64,000 nucleotides of DNA from an uncultured Oscillospiraceae bacterium (GTDB lineage: Bacteria > Bacillota > Clostridia > Oscillospirales > Oscillospiraceae): positions 1 through 64,000 of the forward strand of contig CAKTJX010000008.1 in NCBI GenBank assembly GCA_934569045.1. Direction: 5' to 3'. The position numbers and the translations under genes are program-made. This document shows positions 8,655 through 17,353 of the stretch, piece after piece (the stretch's first letter is position 1; the number at the start of each line of letters is the position of its first letter). Under the pieces are notes generated by a model that was not told the origin of the DNA, ran no database searches, and saw only the letters and a program-made list of their open reading frames with translations.

Positions 8655-8745
8655 TCCTCATCTTTCGTCTGCCGCCGGATTTGGCACCTTGATTATCAGG
8701 TTGCCGGGTTTCATTGGGCCGTTCCCTCCACCACTCTTGATAAGG
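8655..8745 (-). ncRNA. SAM-I (S-box) riboswitch
   Basis: On the minus strand all the conserved blocks occur in order: CTTATCAAGAG, GGAGGGA, CGGCCC, ATGAAACCCGGCAACC, AAGGTGCCAAATCC and GATGAG. It precedes metK, the commonest S-box target. With the downstream terminator it should lower metK transcription when AdoMet is abundant. Confidence 0.97.
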
Positions 8746-8766
8746 CTTTGTATGCAGTTTTTCCAT

Positions 8767-8795
8767 ATTCTACACAATCCCTGTCAAAATGTCAA
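8767..8795 (-). promoter_or_regulatory. metK promoter
   Basis: TTGACA (8790-8795), 17 bases, TAGAAT (8767-8772) on the minus strand. The predicted transcript begins near 8760, 15 bases before the riboswitch. Confidence 0.88.
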
Positions 8796-8836
8796 GAGGT
8801 TTGACAGAGGTTCCGGCAATGTTAACATTTCCGTCA

Positions 8837-8865
8837 TAGACAAAGCGCCTTTTTCCTGTTAAAAT
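8837..8865 (+). promoter_or_regulatory. Promoter of the rhomboid-like gene
   Basis: TAGACA (8837-8842), 17 bases, TAAAAT (8860-8865), 30 bases before the TTG start at 8895. It is divergent from the metK promoter. Confidence 0.7.
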
Positions 8866-8894
8866 AAACGCAAACAACGAAGGAGTTGACCCCA

Positions 8895-9752
8895 TTGAAA
8901 AACTGGCGCAGAAATTTTGAACGCTACTGCTACGCAAACCAACGAAAGGGCATCCCGAATCTGATGCTCTATATCTGCCTCGGCAACGCCGTGGTCTATC
9001 TGATCAGTGCCATGGCCGGAAATTACCTGCTCTACAATCTCTTGAGCTTTAACCGCGCCGCCATCCTCCATGGGCAGATCTGGCGGCTGTTTACCTACCC
9101 GCTGACCCTGATGAACAGCAATATCCTCTTTATGCTGATTTCTCTTCTGTGCTATTACTCCCTGGGCACCGCCATGGAGCGGCAGTGGGGCACGCTGAAA
9201 TTCAACATCTTCTATTTTTCCGGTGTGCTGCTGATGGACGTATACGGGATGCTCTTCGGCTGCAACGCGAATGTGTACTATCTGAATATGAGCCTGTTCC
9301 TGGGCTACGCCACGCTGTATCCCCAGGCCCAATTCCTGCTGTTTTTCATCATCCCCATCAAGGCCTGGGTGTTTGCCCTGTTTGATCTGGTAGTCATCTT
9401 TGTTGGGCTGTTCCAGACGCCCTTCACCGCCTACAACCTGTTCCCGCTGGTGGCTCTGGGCAACTATTTTCTGTTCTTTGGGAAGGACGTGCTGAACGTC
9501 GTGCCCCTCTCCTGGCAGAACAAGATTCGCAAGGTTTTTCGGAAGGCCCCCAAGCAGCAGCCGAAGATTATCCATTTCCATGTGACCGAGCAGCCCAAGA
9601 AGGCCGAGCAGAAGAACTACACTCACAAATGCACTGTCTGCGGCCGCACGGATGTAACCAACCCAGAGCTGGAATTCCGGTACTGCTCCAAGTGCAACGG
9701 GTACTACTGCTATTGCAGTGACCATATCAACAACCACACCCATATCCAATAA
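8895..9752 (+). CDS. Rhomboid-like membrane protein with C-terminal zinc finger
   Basis: 285 residues. The membrane part (about 20-195, six hydrophobic segments) has rhomboid hallmarks [11 protein letters not shown] and ERQWGT. The place of the catalytic GxSG reads LNMSLFLG, and no catalytic histidine is visible in the last helix (PLVALGNYF). It is therefore probably a pseudoprotease. A basic linker leads to a small metal-binding tail: CTVC at 246-249, CSKC at 264-267, then CYC and several histidines to the end. The start is TTG 8895, nine bases after AAGGAG; a TTG nine bases earlier would touch the ribosome binding site. Function unknown; a role in binding or guiding membrane clients is a guess from the family. 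Confidence 0.75.
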   Translation: MKNWRRNFERYCYANQRKGIPNLMLYICLGNAVVYLISAMAGNYLLYNLLSFNRAAILHGQIWRLFTYPLTLMNSNILFMLISLLCYYSLGTAMERQWGTLKFNIFYFSGVLLMDVYGMLFGCNANVYYLNMSLFLGYATLYPQAQFLLFFIIPIKAWVFALFDLVVIFVGLFQTPFTAYNLFPLVALGNYFLFFGKDVLNVVPLSWQNKIRKVFRKAPKQQPKIIHFHVTEQPKKAEQKNYTHKCTVCGRTDVTNPELEFRYCSKCNGYYCYCSDHINNHTHIQ

Positions 9753-9781
9753 CAGAAACAATTCGGAAGGACGGGAAACAC

Positions 9782-11278
9782 ATGGCGAAATACATGATGG
9801 CTCTGGACTCCGGCACCACCTCCAACCGCTGCATTCTCTTTGACGAGAATGGCGAAATCTGCTCGGTTGCCCAGAAGGAATTCACCCAGATTTTCCCCAA
9901 GCCCGGCTGGGTAGAGCACGATGCGGACGAGATTTTTACCACCCAGCTGGAGGTCGCTCGGCAGGCGATTTCCGCCATTGGGGCCACCGCCGCGGATATC
10001 GCTGCCATCGGCATCACCAACCAGCGGGAAACCACCATCTGCTGGGACAGGCACACCGGGCGGCCCGTATACAACGCCATCGTTTGGCAGTGCCGCCGGA
10101 CAGCGGAATACTGCGACCAGCTTGTGGAGGACGGTCTGGTGGACACCATCCGCAGTAAAACGGGGCTTGTCATCGATCCCTATTTTTCCGGCACCAAAAT
10201 CCGCTGGATTCTGGAAAATATGCCCGGTGTCCGGCAACGGGCAGAGGCGGGAGATATCCTATTCGGCACGGTGGAAACCTGGCTGATCTGGAAGCTCACC
10301 GGGGGAAAAGTCCATGTGACGGACTACTCCAACGCCTCCCGGACCATGCTGTTCAACATCAATACCCTCTCCTGGGATGAAGATATTCTGAAGCTCTTCG
10401 GCATTCCCAAATCCATGCTGCCAGAGCCCATGCCCTCAAGCTGCTGCTATGGGCACACGGAGGCCCAATTCCTGGGGGTGCCCATCCGCATTGCGGGAGC
10501 CGCCGGAGACCAGCAGGCTGCCCTGTTTGGCCAGACCTGCTTCACTCCCGGAGACTCCAAGTGCACCTACGGAACCGGCGCGTTCCTGCTGATGAACACC
10601 GGGGAAAAGCCCATCTTCTCCAAAAATGGGCTGGTGACCACCATTGCCTGGGGGCTGGACGGGAAGGTAAATTACGCTTTGGAGGGCTCCATCTTTGTGG
10701 CCGGGGCCGCCATCCAATGGCTGCGGGACGAGCTGCGGGTGATCGAGTCTGCGGCGGACTCGGAGTATATGGCCCAGAAGGTAAAGGATACCGGCGGCTG
10801 CTATGTGGTCCCCGCCTTCACAGGTCTGGGCGCACCCTATTGGGATGCCTACGCCCGGGGTGTCATCCTGGGGCTGACCCGCGGCGTCAACAAATACCAC
10901 ATTATCCGGGCCACCCTGGATTCCATTACATACGAAATCGGGGACGTGCTCTCCGCCATGGAGGCCGATGCCGGGATTCGGCTTGCCTCCCTGAAGGTGG
11001 ACGGCGGCGCTTCCGCCAACAACTATCTGATGCAGACCCAGGCGGACATCAGCGCCGCCCCGGTAGACCGGCCCAAATGCGTGGAGACCACAGCGGCAGG
11101 GGCTGCATATCTGGCGGGTCTGGCGGTTGGGTTCTGGAAGGATCAGAGCCAGCTCAAAACCATCCGGGAGACAGACCGGGTCTTTGCGCCCCAGCTGAAG
11201 GAGGAAGCTCGCCAGGCCCGTTTGGAGGGCTGGAAAAAGGCCGTCGGCTGCACCAGAGGCTGGGCCAAGGAGGATTGA
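9782..11278 (+). CDS. glpK: Glycerol kinase
   Basis: 498 residues, FGGY family. It phosphorylates glycerol to glycerol-3-phosphate. The ATP-binding DSGTTSNR is at residues 9-16; NQRETT near 80 and WQCRRTA near 103 belong to the glycerol site; the C-terminal half has [12 protein letters not shown] and [12 protein letters not shown]. Full length for the family. The ATG follows GGAAGG. The gene stands 29 bases after the rhomboid-like gene and three bases before a small lipoprotein gene, so the three may share a transcript. No glpF or glpD lies nearby. Confidence 0.97.
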   Translation: MAKYMMALDSGTTSNRCILFDENGEICSVAQKEFTQIFPKPGWVEHDADEIFTTQLEVARQAISAIGATAADIAAIGITNQRETTICWDRHTGRPVYNAIVWQCRRTAEYCDQLVEDGLVDTIRSKTGLVIDPYFSGTKIRWILENMPGVRQRAEAGDILFGTVETWLIWKLTGGKVHVTDYSNASRTMLFNINTLSWDEDILKLFGIPKSMLPEPMPSSCCYGHTEAQFLGVPIRIAGAAGDQQAALFGQTCFTPGDSKCTYGTGAFLLMNTGEKPIFSKNGLVTTIAWGLDGKVNYALEGSIFVAGAAIQWLRDELRVIESAADSEYMAQKVKDTGGCYVVPAFTGLGAPYWDAYARGVILGLTRGVNKYHIIRATLDSITYEIGDVLSAMEADAGIRLASLKVDGGASANNYLMQTQADISAAPVDRPKCVETTAAGAAYLAGLAVGFWKDQSQLKTIRETDRVFAPQLKEEARQARLEGWKKAVGCTRGWAKED

Positions 11279-11281
11279 TTG

Positions 11282-11527
11282 ATGGGCAGGCATATACTGC
11301 TGCTTCTTCTGCCTCTGCTCCTCCTGTCCGGCTGCCGCAGGCAGGCTCCCACGGAAACCGTAGAATACAATGGGAACTACTACAATGCCTCCCAGCTCTC
11401 GGAGCACACAAAGCGGTGGCTGGAATGGTATCACAGTCTTTCGGAGGAGGAGCGGCAGAAGGTAGATTTGATTCCTTCGGAGTTTTCACCCTACGGCAGG
11501 ATTTCCACAATTGAGACGGAACCGTAA
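11282..11527 (+). CDS. Small lipoprotein of unknown function
   Basis: 81 residues. The signal peptide is a run of leucines followed by the lipobox LLSGC (Cys at residue 17), so it should be lipid-anchored on the outer face of the membrane. The mature part of 65 residues has no domain I know; it is acidic and tyrosine-rich (ETVEYNGNYYNASQL). The ATG at 11282 lies eight bases after AAGGAGG, which itself sits in the last codons of glpK, so translation is probably coupled to glpK. Confidence 0.8.
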   Translation: MGRHILLLLLPLLLLSGCRRQAPTETVEYNGNYYNASQLSEHTKRWLEWYHSLSEEERQKVDLIPSEFSPYGRISTIETEP

Positions 11528-11533
11528 ATTTCA

Positions 11534-11572
11534 GGGTACGCTGCAAAATGCGCAGCGTACCCTTCCCTTATT
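11534..11572. terminator. Bidirectional terminator
   Basis: An 11 bp stem (11534-11544 with 11552-11562) with T-rich sequence behind it lies between the lipoprotein gene and the convergent anti-sigma gene. Confidence 0.85.
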
Positions 11573-11582
11573 CTCACTGGAT

Positions 11583-12299
11583 TCAGCTGTCTTCCGACGG
11601 GTGCATGGTGTCTTTTGTAAGCGCATAGTCCGCTTCTTCCTCCGCGGTGGCTTTGCGAACTTCCATTCCCTTTTCCCAAACCAGAATCGAGCGCTCCGGG
11701 TCGTCTTTGATTCCGAGGTAAACTTTTGAAACGGGAACCATCGTTTCCCCGTTCAGCCAGGCAAAGGCACTGTCCGGATCAAAGCCAACCGCCGCTGTGC
11801 CGCTTCGGGACGGTGTATTTGTTTTTTTCGCCAGGATGGGTCTGTAGGCTGAAATATAGCCGCAGCCATCCTTTCCCACCTCTACCGCGGTGCTGTAATA
11901 ATTCAAATCATACAGATCATCATAGGAAATATGGATAGCCCCGTCCGAGGTCTGATAGATGCCCATGACGACCATATCGTCCTTTCCCATGGGAACGCAA
12001 TACCACTCTGTCAGAGCGGCGTGGCCAAAGAACAGCAGCGCAAGAAAAATGGCAGCGCCCAGACCAATCCAAAGAGATCTTTTTTTCTCCCGCTTCCACT
12101 TTCTTTGGATGGGACGCAAGGGTTCCGCATCCAATACATTTTCCCCCGGCTCAGGCAGCCCATTGAGGTCATCCAATATTTTTTTGCAATCTACGCATCT
12201 GGCACAATGCGTTTCCACTGCGCCGCGGCTTTCAGGGCTGCAAACATCATCGTGATACAGTGGGATCAGGTCACGGATGACTCCGCAAGGATAATTCAT
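11583..12299 (-). CDS. Anti-sigma factor with zinc-finger (zf-HC2) domain
   Basis: 238 residues. The N-terminal zinc-binding anti-sigma domain shows C5, H31, C32 and C35 (the HCxxC signature). A basic segment precedes a membrane helix (about 73-95, WIGLGAAIFLALLFFG). The external domain of about 140 residues is not recognised. The start is the ATG at 12299, which overlaps the stop codon of the upstream sigma gene (ATGA). The zinc-finger domain is expected to hold the sigma factor at the membrane until a signal releases it. Confidence 0.88.
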   Translation of the reverse strand: MNYPCGVIRDLIPLYHDDVCSPESRGAVETHCARCVDCKKILDDLNGLPEPGENVLDAEPLRPIQRKWKREKKRSLWIGLGAAIFLALLFFGHAALTEWYCVPMGKDDMVVMGIYQTSDGAIHISYDDLYDLNYYSTAVEVGKDGCGYISAYRPILAKKTNTPSRSGTAAVGFDPDSAFAWLNGETMVPVSKVYLGIKDDPERSILVWEKGMEVRKATAEEEADYALTKDTMHPSEDS

Positions 12300-12757
12300 T
12301 CCAGTTCCTCCTTTATCTTCAATCGTGCGCGGTGGTAGGTCACCCGCGCCCAATTCTCCGTTTTTCCAAATAAGAATCCGATTTGTCGGAAGGGCAATTC
12401 TCCCAGCACACGCAGAGAAAACACCTCTTTGTAAGGCTCCGGCAGGCTGTGGAGCGCCTGATGAATCTGAAATGCGGATTCCTTGCGCAGCATCATTTCC
12501 TCTAAAGAATCACCGGGCGGCTCCTCCGTCTCATGGAGCTTTCTCTTTTTTAGGTAGGACAAATAGGTATGCTTGGCGATTTGGCAGAGCCAGACGTAGA
12601 GCTTGCACTGGCCCCGAAAAGTGTCTAATGATTTCAGTGCCTTGAAAAAGGTTTCTTGGGTGATCTCCTCTGCCAGGGCCGGGTCTCGGCTCATGGCTAA
12701 CATGTATTTGTAGACATCCCCAAAATAACGATTGTATATTTCCTCATAATCTTCCAC
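12296..12757 (-). CDS. ECF-type sigma factor
   Basis: 153 residues. Region 2 (YNRYFGDVYKYMLAMSRD, then EEITQETFFKALKSLDTFRG) and region 4 (LGELPFRQIGFLFGKTENWARVTYHRAR) are both clear. The frame is open for 20 codons upstream, but the GTG at 12757 stands seven bases after AAAGGAGG and opens at the family's usual N-terminus, so it is preferred. It is coupled to a zf-HC2 anti-sigma gene. It belongs to a different subgroup from the two paralogous sigma factors at 2998 and 31056. Confidence 0.9.
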   Translation of the reverse strand: MEDYEEIYNRYFGDVYKYMLAMSRDPALAEEITQETFFKALKSLDTFRGQCKLYVWLCQIAKHTYLSYLKKRKLHETEEPPGDSLEEMMLRKESAFQIHQALHSLPEPYKEVFSLRVLGELPFRQIGFLFGKTENWARVTYHRARLKIKEELE

Positions 12758-12938
12758 AGCCTCGCCTCCTTTACCCATAAGACGCATGAGATTCCGTTTC
12801 GTTACAGGTGTTTCCAAATTTTACGAAGTGCGTATATTTTCATAACAAAAAGCAAGCTCTTAACGGGCATTATACTACCCTGTTCTACTTTCTGCAAGAG
12901 ACATGAAAGGCTGCCTACGATCCTCCGCGCCGTTCTGT

Positions 12939-12967
12939 TTGTCCAAGGCGAGCATAGGATGTGCTAT
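12939..12967 (+). promoter_or_regulatory. Probable promoter of the SSB-like gene
   Basis: TTGTCC (12939-12944), 17 bases, TGCTAT (12962-12967), 27 bases before the start codon. Confidence 0.45.
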
Positions 12968-12993
12968 CCTACGAAAACTTTGGGGTGGTACTG

Positions 12994-13605
12994 ATGGAAT
13001 ATCCAACAAATCACGCATTTTTACGGGGCAGTCTTGTGAATATCCCGGAATTTTCCCATGAAAGCGGTGGAAAGCGGTTCTTTCGTCTTTTCCTGGAGGT
13101 GCCCAGGCTGTCCGGGGCTGTGGATACGCTGCCGGTGATCGTTCGGGAGAGTCTGTTAAACGCGCTGGACCTCTCCGGTGGGGAGATGCTGTCCGTCACC
13201 GGGCAGGTGCGGTCCCACAATCTGCGGGAGGCGGACAGTCGACGGCTGCTGATCTTTGTCTTCGCGGAGCAGCTGTTGGCGGAGGACGGCCCCGCCGTGA
13301 ATGAGGTCTCCCTCTGCGGAACTCTTTGCCGGGAGCCCAACTATCGGCGGACCCCCCTGGGGCGGGAAATCTGCGACGTGATGCTGGCGGTTCCCCGTAT
13401 CCCCAGGCGGGCAGATTATCTGCCCTGCATTCTCTGGGGCTCCACCGCTCAGCTGGGGGCAAGATGCCATGTGCGGGATCGGCTGTCCATACAAGGGCGG
13501 CTCCAAAGCCGGGTCTATACAAAGCTCACCGAGGCGGGGGCCCAGGAGCGCACCGCCTATGAGGTCTCTGCCCTGACTGCCGCCCAGGAAATCGATTCCT
13601 TTTAG
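12994..13605 (+). CDS. SSB-like protein with two possible OB-fold halves
   Basis: 203 residues. The second half (NEVSLCGTLCREPNYRRTPLGREICDVMLAVPR, from about residue 107) has the wording of bacterial single-stranded-DNA-binding proteins. The first half (HAFLRGSLVNIPEFSHES, residues 8-25) looks like a second, more divergent OB-fold strand pattern. No acidic SSB tail is present, so it is not the main replication SSB. The ATG at 12994 follows GGGGTGG weakly; an in-frame codon 11 residues earlier would leave the promoter inside the gene. It precedes nth, which may hint at a repair link, although nth has its own promoter. Confidence 0.65.
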   Translation: MEYPTNHAFLRGSLVNIPEFSHESGGKRFFRLFLEVPRLSGAVDTLPVIVRESLLNALDLSGGEMLSVTGQVRSHNLREADSRRLLIFVFAEQLLAEDGPAVNEVSLCGTLCREPNYRRTPLGREICDVMLAVPRIPRRADYLPCILWGSTAQLGARCHVRDRLSIQGRLQSRVYTKLTEAGAQERTAYEVSALTAAQEIDSF

Positions 13606-13614
13606 CGGAAAGCA

Positions 13615-13643
13615 TTGAAAAGTTGGATTTTTTGTGGTATTGT
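13615..13643 (+). promoter_or_regulatory. nth promoter
   Basis: TTGAAA (13615-13620), 17 bases, TATTGT (13638-13643), 31 bases before the nth start. Confidence 0.6.
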
Positions 13644-13673
13644 ATAGGAAAAGACAGAGAAGGTGACAATACC

Positions 13674-14309
13674 ATGGAAGAAAAGGTTCAGGCAATCATC
13701 GAGATTCTGGAAGACCGCTATCCGGAATCCATGTGCGCCCTGCATTATAACAAGGACTATGAACTGATGATCGCCGTGCGGCTGTCGGCCCAGTGTACCG
13801 ATGCCCGGGTGAACCTGGTGACCCCGGCGCTGTTCGCCGCTTACCCGACATTGGAAGCCATGGCGGCCGCGCCCATTGAAGATGTGGAAAACTATGTGCG
13901 CTCCTGCGGCTTCTACAAGCACAAGGCGCGGGATATTGTCCTGGCATGCCAGATGCTGCTGCGGGATTACGGTGGGAAGGTTCCCGGCACCATGGAGGAG
14001 CTGCTGCGGCTGCCCGGCGTGGGGCGGAAGACCGCCAATCTGCTGCTGGGGGATATCTACAAAGTGCCTGGGAGCGTGGTCTGCGATACCCACTGCATCC
14101 GCATCTGCGGCAAGCTGGGGCTGAGCCACGGCAAAGAGCCGGAGAAGGTGGAGCAGCAGCTGCGCAAAATCCTGCCGCCGGAAAAGAGCAATGACTTCTG
14201 CCATCGGCTGGTGCTCTTTGGCCGGGAAATCTGCACGGCCCGGAACCCCAAATGCGGCCAATGCCCCCTGAGCCCCTTCTGCCTGGAGGCCAACCCGGAA
14301 GCGAAATAA
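13674..14309 (+). CDS. nth: Endonuclease III (DNA glycosylase/AP lyase)
   Basis: 211 residues. It removes oxidised pyrimidines and cleaves the abasic site. The helix-hairpin-helix LPGVGRKTAN carries the catalytic lysine K119, and D138 lies in VCDTHCIR. The 4Fe-4S ligands follow the family spacing C-x6-C-x2-C-x5-C at residues 187, 194, 197 and 203. Start at ATG 13674 after AGAAGGTG; seventeen extra codons upstream are not conserved in the family. A strong terminator follows. Confidence 0.97.
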   Translation: MEEKVQAIIEILEDRYPESMCALHYNKDYELMIAVRLSAQCTDARVNLVTPALFAAYPTLEAMAAAPIEDVENYVRSCGFYKHKARDIVLACQMLLRDYGGKVPGTMEELLRLPGVGRKTANLLLGDIYKVPGSVVCDTHCIRICGKLGLSHGKEPEKVEQQLRKILPPEKSNDFCHRLVLFGREICTARNPKCGQCPLSPFCLEANPEAK

Positions 14310-14318
14310 ATTCTATCC

Positions 14319-14357
14319 GCCCTCTTGTCCGCATACCCTGTGGACAAGGGGGCTTTT
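14319..14357 (+). terminator. Intrinsic terminator of nth
   Basis: A 12-base stem (14319-14330 with 14342-14353, one mismatch) is followed by TTTT. Confidence 0.85.
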
Positions 14358-14387
14358 CACAGCTCCGATGGAAGGAGCGTGATCCGC

Positions 14388-15890
14388 TTGAGAAAACCGC
14401 TGTTTTACAGCGCCCTGCTGCTCACCGCCGTAAACCTGCTGCTGCGAATGGTGGGCACGGTGTTTCAAGTCTATCTCTCCCGGAAGATCGGGCCGGAGGG
14501 CATCGGTCTTTTGCAGCTGACCATGTCCGTAGGAAGCCTTGCCATGATCGCGGGCATCGGCGGCATCCGCACGGCGGCCATGTACCTGACGGCGGAGGAG
14601 CTGGGCCGGAAGCGTCCGGGGTGCCTGCGGTGGGTGCTCTCCGGCTGCATGGGCTACAGTCTTGTTTGCAGCCTGAGCGTGGGGGGCGCGCTCTACCTGT
14701 TCGCCCCGGCCATTGCGGAAAACTGGATTGGGAACCCCGCTGTTACCGATGCGCTGCGGCTGTTCTCCCTCTTCCTGCCCATGAGCTGCCTGTGCGCGCT
14801 GATGACCGGATTTTTCACGGGACAGAACCGCATCGGCACACTGGCTGTGGTGGAGATTGGGGAGCAGCTGCTTTCTATGGCCGTGACCATGGTCTGTCTG
14901 CACTTCTGGGCGGGCCGGGATTCCGGCAGGGCCTGCAAGGCTGTGATTCTCGGCAGCGCTGTGGGAAGCTGCCTGACGGTGCTGGTGCTGCTGATCCTCT
15001 ATCTTCTGCAAAAGGCTCCCGCTGCGCCGAAAATTCCCATCCGAAGCCGGGTTCTCCGGGCGGCAGCGCCTCTGGCCCTGGCGGACACCGCCAAATCCGG
15101 CATCTCCACTCTGGAAAATCTAATGGTCCCCCGGCGGCTGGCGCTGGCGGTTGCCGATCCTCTGGCACTGTTCGGCATCATTACGGGGATGGTCTTTCCC
15201 GTGCTTATGTTCCCCGCCTGCATTCTCTTCGGGCTGTCGGAGCTGCTGATCCCGGAGATGGCCCGGTGCCACTGTGCCGGAGAGGAACGGCGCATCCGGT
15301 ATCTGCTCCACCGCAGTCTGCGCATTGCCCTGCTCTATGGGCTGCTGTTCGGGGGACTGCTGTTTCTGCTGGCAGAGCCTCTGTGCCTGGGGCTCTACCA
15401 GAACGCCCAGGCAGGCCGCCTGCTGCGCCGATTTGCCCTGCTGGCCCCCATGCTCTACTGCGACGCGGTGACGGACGCCATGACCAAGGGCTTAGGGCAG
15501 CAGCGCTGGGCCATGCGGTTCAATATTTTCACCAGCGCTTTGGATGTGGCCATGCTTTTTTTCCTGCTGCCGGTGTTCGGAAGTGACGGATATCTTCTGA
15601 GTTTCTTCCTCTCCCACGCTATCAACTTTTTTCTCTCCATCCGCCACCTGCTGCGCATCACCCAGGAAACGGTCTGCTGGCGGTTCGCCCTGCCGGGCCT
15701 GCTGTGCGCCGGACTTTCTCTCTACGCCAGCGCCCTGGTGCCTGCCCAATGTGGGGCCGCCTGCTATGCGTTGCTGCTCTCCTGCTCGCTGTACCTGACC
15801 AATACGGTGAGCTCTAAGGACCTTCTGTGGTTCTGCCGACTATTGAAAGTGCCGGAAAAGGCTTTACCTTTCCGGGAAAATCTGCTATAA
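14388..15890 (+). CDS. SpoVB/MurJ-type polysaccharide flippase
   Basis: About 500 residues with 12-14 hydrophobic segments. It belongs to the MOP superfamily, closest to stage V sporulation protein B and the polysaccharide-biosynthesis (PST) branch, as shown by GTVFQVYLSRKIGPEGIGLLQL at residues 22-43. Such proteins flip lipid-linked sugar precursors; in a spore former a cortex role is likely but a vegetative role cannot be excluded. The start is uncertain: TTG 14388 lies ten bases after AAGGAG, while the GTG at 14379 is too close to it. No partner gene lies nearby. The last codons overlap the promoter of the next gene. Confidence 0.82.
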   Translation: MRKPLFYSALLLTAVNLLLRMVGTVFQVYLSRKIGPEGIGLLQLTMSVGSLAMIAGIGGIRTAAMYLTAEELGRKRPGCLRWVLSGCMGYSLVCSLSVGGALYLFAPAIAENWIGNPAVTDALRLFSLFLPMSCLCALMTGFFTGQNRIGTLAVVEIGEQLLSMAVTMVCLHFWAGRDSGRACKAVILGSAVGSCLTVLVLLILYLLQKAPAAPKIPIRSRVLRAAAPLALADTAKSGISTLENLMVPRRLALAVADPLALFGIITGMVFPVLMFPACILFGLSELLIPEMARCHCAGEERRIRYLLHRSLRIALLYGLLFGGLLFLLAEPLCLGLYQNAQAGRLLRRFALLAPMLYCDAVTDAMTKGLGQQRWAMRFNIFTSALDVAMLFFLLPVFGSDGYLLSFFLSHAINFFLSIRHLLRITQETVCWRFALPGLLCAGLSLYASALVPAQCGAACYALLLSCSLYLTNTVSSKDLLWFCRLLKVPEKALPFRENLL

Positions 15891-15891
15891 T
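15863..15891 (+). promoter_or_regulatory. Extended -10 promoter overlapping the flippase stop codon
   Basis: TTTACC (15863-15868), 17 bases, TGC-TATAAT (-10 at 15886-15891). The TAA of the flippase gene (15888-15890) is inside the -10. Confidence 0.75.
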
Positions 15892-15920
15892 CATACAAAA
15901 AAGAAAAGGAGCGGCTTTCT

Positions 15921-16154
15921 ATGCGTCTGGAATCCATACAGGCCTGCCTGCGGGGCAAGAACATCCCCTTCCAGTATTGGGAGGAAAACGACAGCGGCAG
16001 CATCAGCTTCATTCACCGGGGGCTGTCCTACCACATCTGGGAGTATCCCGCCCCGGAGCGGGGGGCAGAGAGCAACGTCCGCTCCGCGGGACGCGGTGAG
16101 GATTTTGAAGGGGACTACGAGGGGCAGATCCTGGCGATCTTACAGGAATTCTGA
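15921..16154 (+). CDS. Small conserved-type protein of unknown function
   Basis: 77 residues, soluble, slightly acidic. The pattern IPFQYWEENDSGSISFIHRGLSYHIWEY looks like a compact beta-rich domain, and the C-terminus (EGDYEGQILAILQEF) like one helix. I do not recognise the family. It has a good promoter, AAAAGGAG ahead of the ATG, and stands 22 bases before the LysR gene, so it is probably the first gene of the transcript that includes that regulator. Confidence 0.75.
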   Translation: MRLESIQACLRGKNIPFQYWEENDSGSISFIHRGLSYHIWEYPAPERGAESNVRSAGRGEDFEGDYEGQILAILQEF

Positions 16155-16176
16155 AATTTTCCTTGGGAGGTTGCAA

Positions 16177-17106
16177 ATGGATACCAATGTGTTCCACTAC
16201 TGTCTGGAAGTGGAGGAAAGTAAAAACATCACGCTTGCCGCCAAACATCTGTTTATCTCTCAGCCGGCACTGACCAAACAGCTTAACAAGCTGGAGAAAG
16301 AACTGGGCTTTCAGCTCTTCGACCGCACCCGCAGCCCTGTGACCGCCACACCCCAAGGGGAGATTTTCCTGAACTTTGCCCACCGCTACGTGGAAATGGA
16401 ACAGGAGCTTCTGGAGAGCTTACAGCAGTTCCAGCCCGTTCAGGCAGAGCCTGTGCGCATTGCCACCACCCACCGGGGCGGGGCCTATGCCGGTTTTCAG
16501 GCTGCGTCCTTTATGCTGGCACACCCGGAGATTTCTCTGGAATACACCAACCGATCCTCCGCCCAGTGTGAGGAGGATCTGGAAAATGAACAAGCGGATC
16601 TCGCCATCTATACGGAGCCGGTTCGCTCTGACAAGCTGGAGTATATGCCCGTTCAGGAGGACCCGCTGGTCTTTGTGATCCCGAAAAACTCCCCCATTCT
16701 GGAGGGGCTGGATCTTTCCGGCAATTCGCTGGAGCACCCTGTTCAGATCGACCCCCAGCGGTTCCGCAGTCCCGCTATCCGGTACATTCTGGCCACCAAA
16801 GGTCAGGGGCTCTACTACGCGGAAAACGCCTTCTTTAAAAAGTACCGCATTACCCCCATCAATCCCCAGCGGATTGACTACGTGGATACCCGGTATCTGG
16901 TCGCCTGCAGCGGCTGCGGCATCGCGCTGCTGCCCCACATGACCATCCGGAAGTCCAAAAATACCCAAAACGAGATTTACGGCATGGTCAAAGGGGACGA
17001 TTTGCACCGCTATGTCATCGTCGCCCGGAAGAAGGGGCGGCAGCTTTCCCCTGCCGCGGAAACCGTATGGCGGTTTATGGTTGGAATTTCCGCCAAAATT
17101 CGATAA
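16177..17106 (+). CDS. LysR-type transcriptional regulator
   Basis: 309 residues. The winged helix-turn-helix occupies residues 1-60 (ITLAAKHLFISQPALTKQLNKLEKELG). The two-lobed effector-binding domain follows from about 90 (PVRIATTHRGGAYAGF). The ATG at 16177 has GGGAGG before it. It reads towards a 2-hydroxycarboxylate transporter gene, and a T-N11-A dyad overlaps the -35 of that gene's promoter. It is therefore most likely the activator of the transporter-hydrolase operon, with a hydroxy- or dicarboxylate as effector (inference). The stop codon lies inside one arm of a 15-bp inverted repeat. Confidence 0.92.
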   Translation: MDTNVFHYCLEVEESKNITLAAKHLFISQPALTKQLNKLEKELGFQLFDRTRSPVTATPQGEIFLNFAHRYVEMEQELLESLQQFQPVQAEPVRIATTHRGGAYAGFQAASFMLAHPEISLEYTNRSSAQCEEDLENEQADLAIYTEPVRSDKLEYMPVQEDPLVFVIPKNSPILEGLDLSGNSLEHPVQIDPQRFRSPAIRYILATKGQGLYYAENAFFKKYRITPINPQRIDYVDTRYLVACSGCGIALLPHMTIRKSKNTQNEIYGMVKGDDLHRYVIVARKKGRQLSPAAETVWRFMVGISAKIR

Positions 17107-17224
17107 CCTTTTGGAATTGCCTTTATAACTTGTTTACAAAGGAGGATGGCCCCGGGCGCAGCTTTCCGGGGCCATCCCATTTTGACCGACGCGGATTCCG
17201 TGCGTCCCCATTCCAAAAGGTTAT
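17103..17224. repeat. Perfect 15-bp inverted repeat around a terminator
   Basis: ATAACCTTTTGGAAT (17103-17117) and its exact reverse complement (17210-17224), 92 bases apart. The left arm includes the stop codon of the LysR gene, and the terminator hairpin lies between the arms. It could be a regulator-binding pair, a mobile-element footprint, or the outer stem of a larger RNA fold. Confidence 0.7.
17144..17184 (+). terminator. Terminator of the LysR transcript
   Basis: A 12 bp perfect GC-rich stem (17144-17155 with 17166-17177) is followed by CATTTTG. The T-run is short. Confidence 0.7.
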
Positions 17225-17243
17225 GATGCCCCGCTGAAAGAGG

Positions 17244-17266
17244 AATTGTCGAACTATTGCACAATT
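17244..17266. promoter_or_regulatory. LysR operator (T-N11-A dyad)
   Basis: AATTGT-N11-ACAATT is a perfect dyad with the LysR-family spacing. It overlaps the -35 element (17257-17262) of the transporter promoter, directly downstream of the LysR gene. Confidence 0.7.
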
Positions 17267-17286
17267 TAGATTCTCTGATATATAAT
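17257..17286 (+). promoter_or_regulatory. Promoter of the transporter-hydrolase operon
   Basis: TTGCAC (17257-17262), 18 bases, TATAAT (17281-17286), 67 bases before the GTG start at 17354. Confidence 0.8.
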
Positions 17287-17353
17287 GCAGTTGTTGATTT
17301 TACCGGTAAAAAATGGAACCTGCACAAACAAATTTCATATTGGAGGGTCTATT

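Noticed and set aside
12781..12840. ECF-type autoregulatory promoter upstream of the sigma gene at 12757
   Set aside because: GGAAAC and CGTC motifs are present, but their spacing (about 25 or 11 bases) does not fit the usual 15-17.
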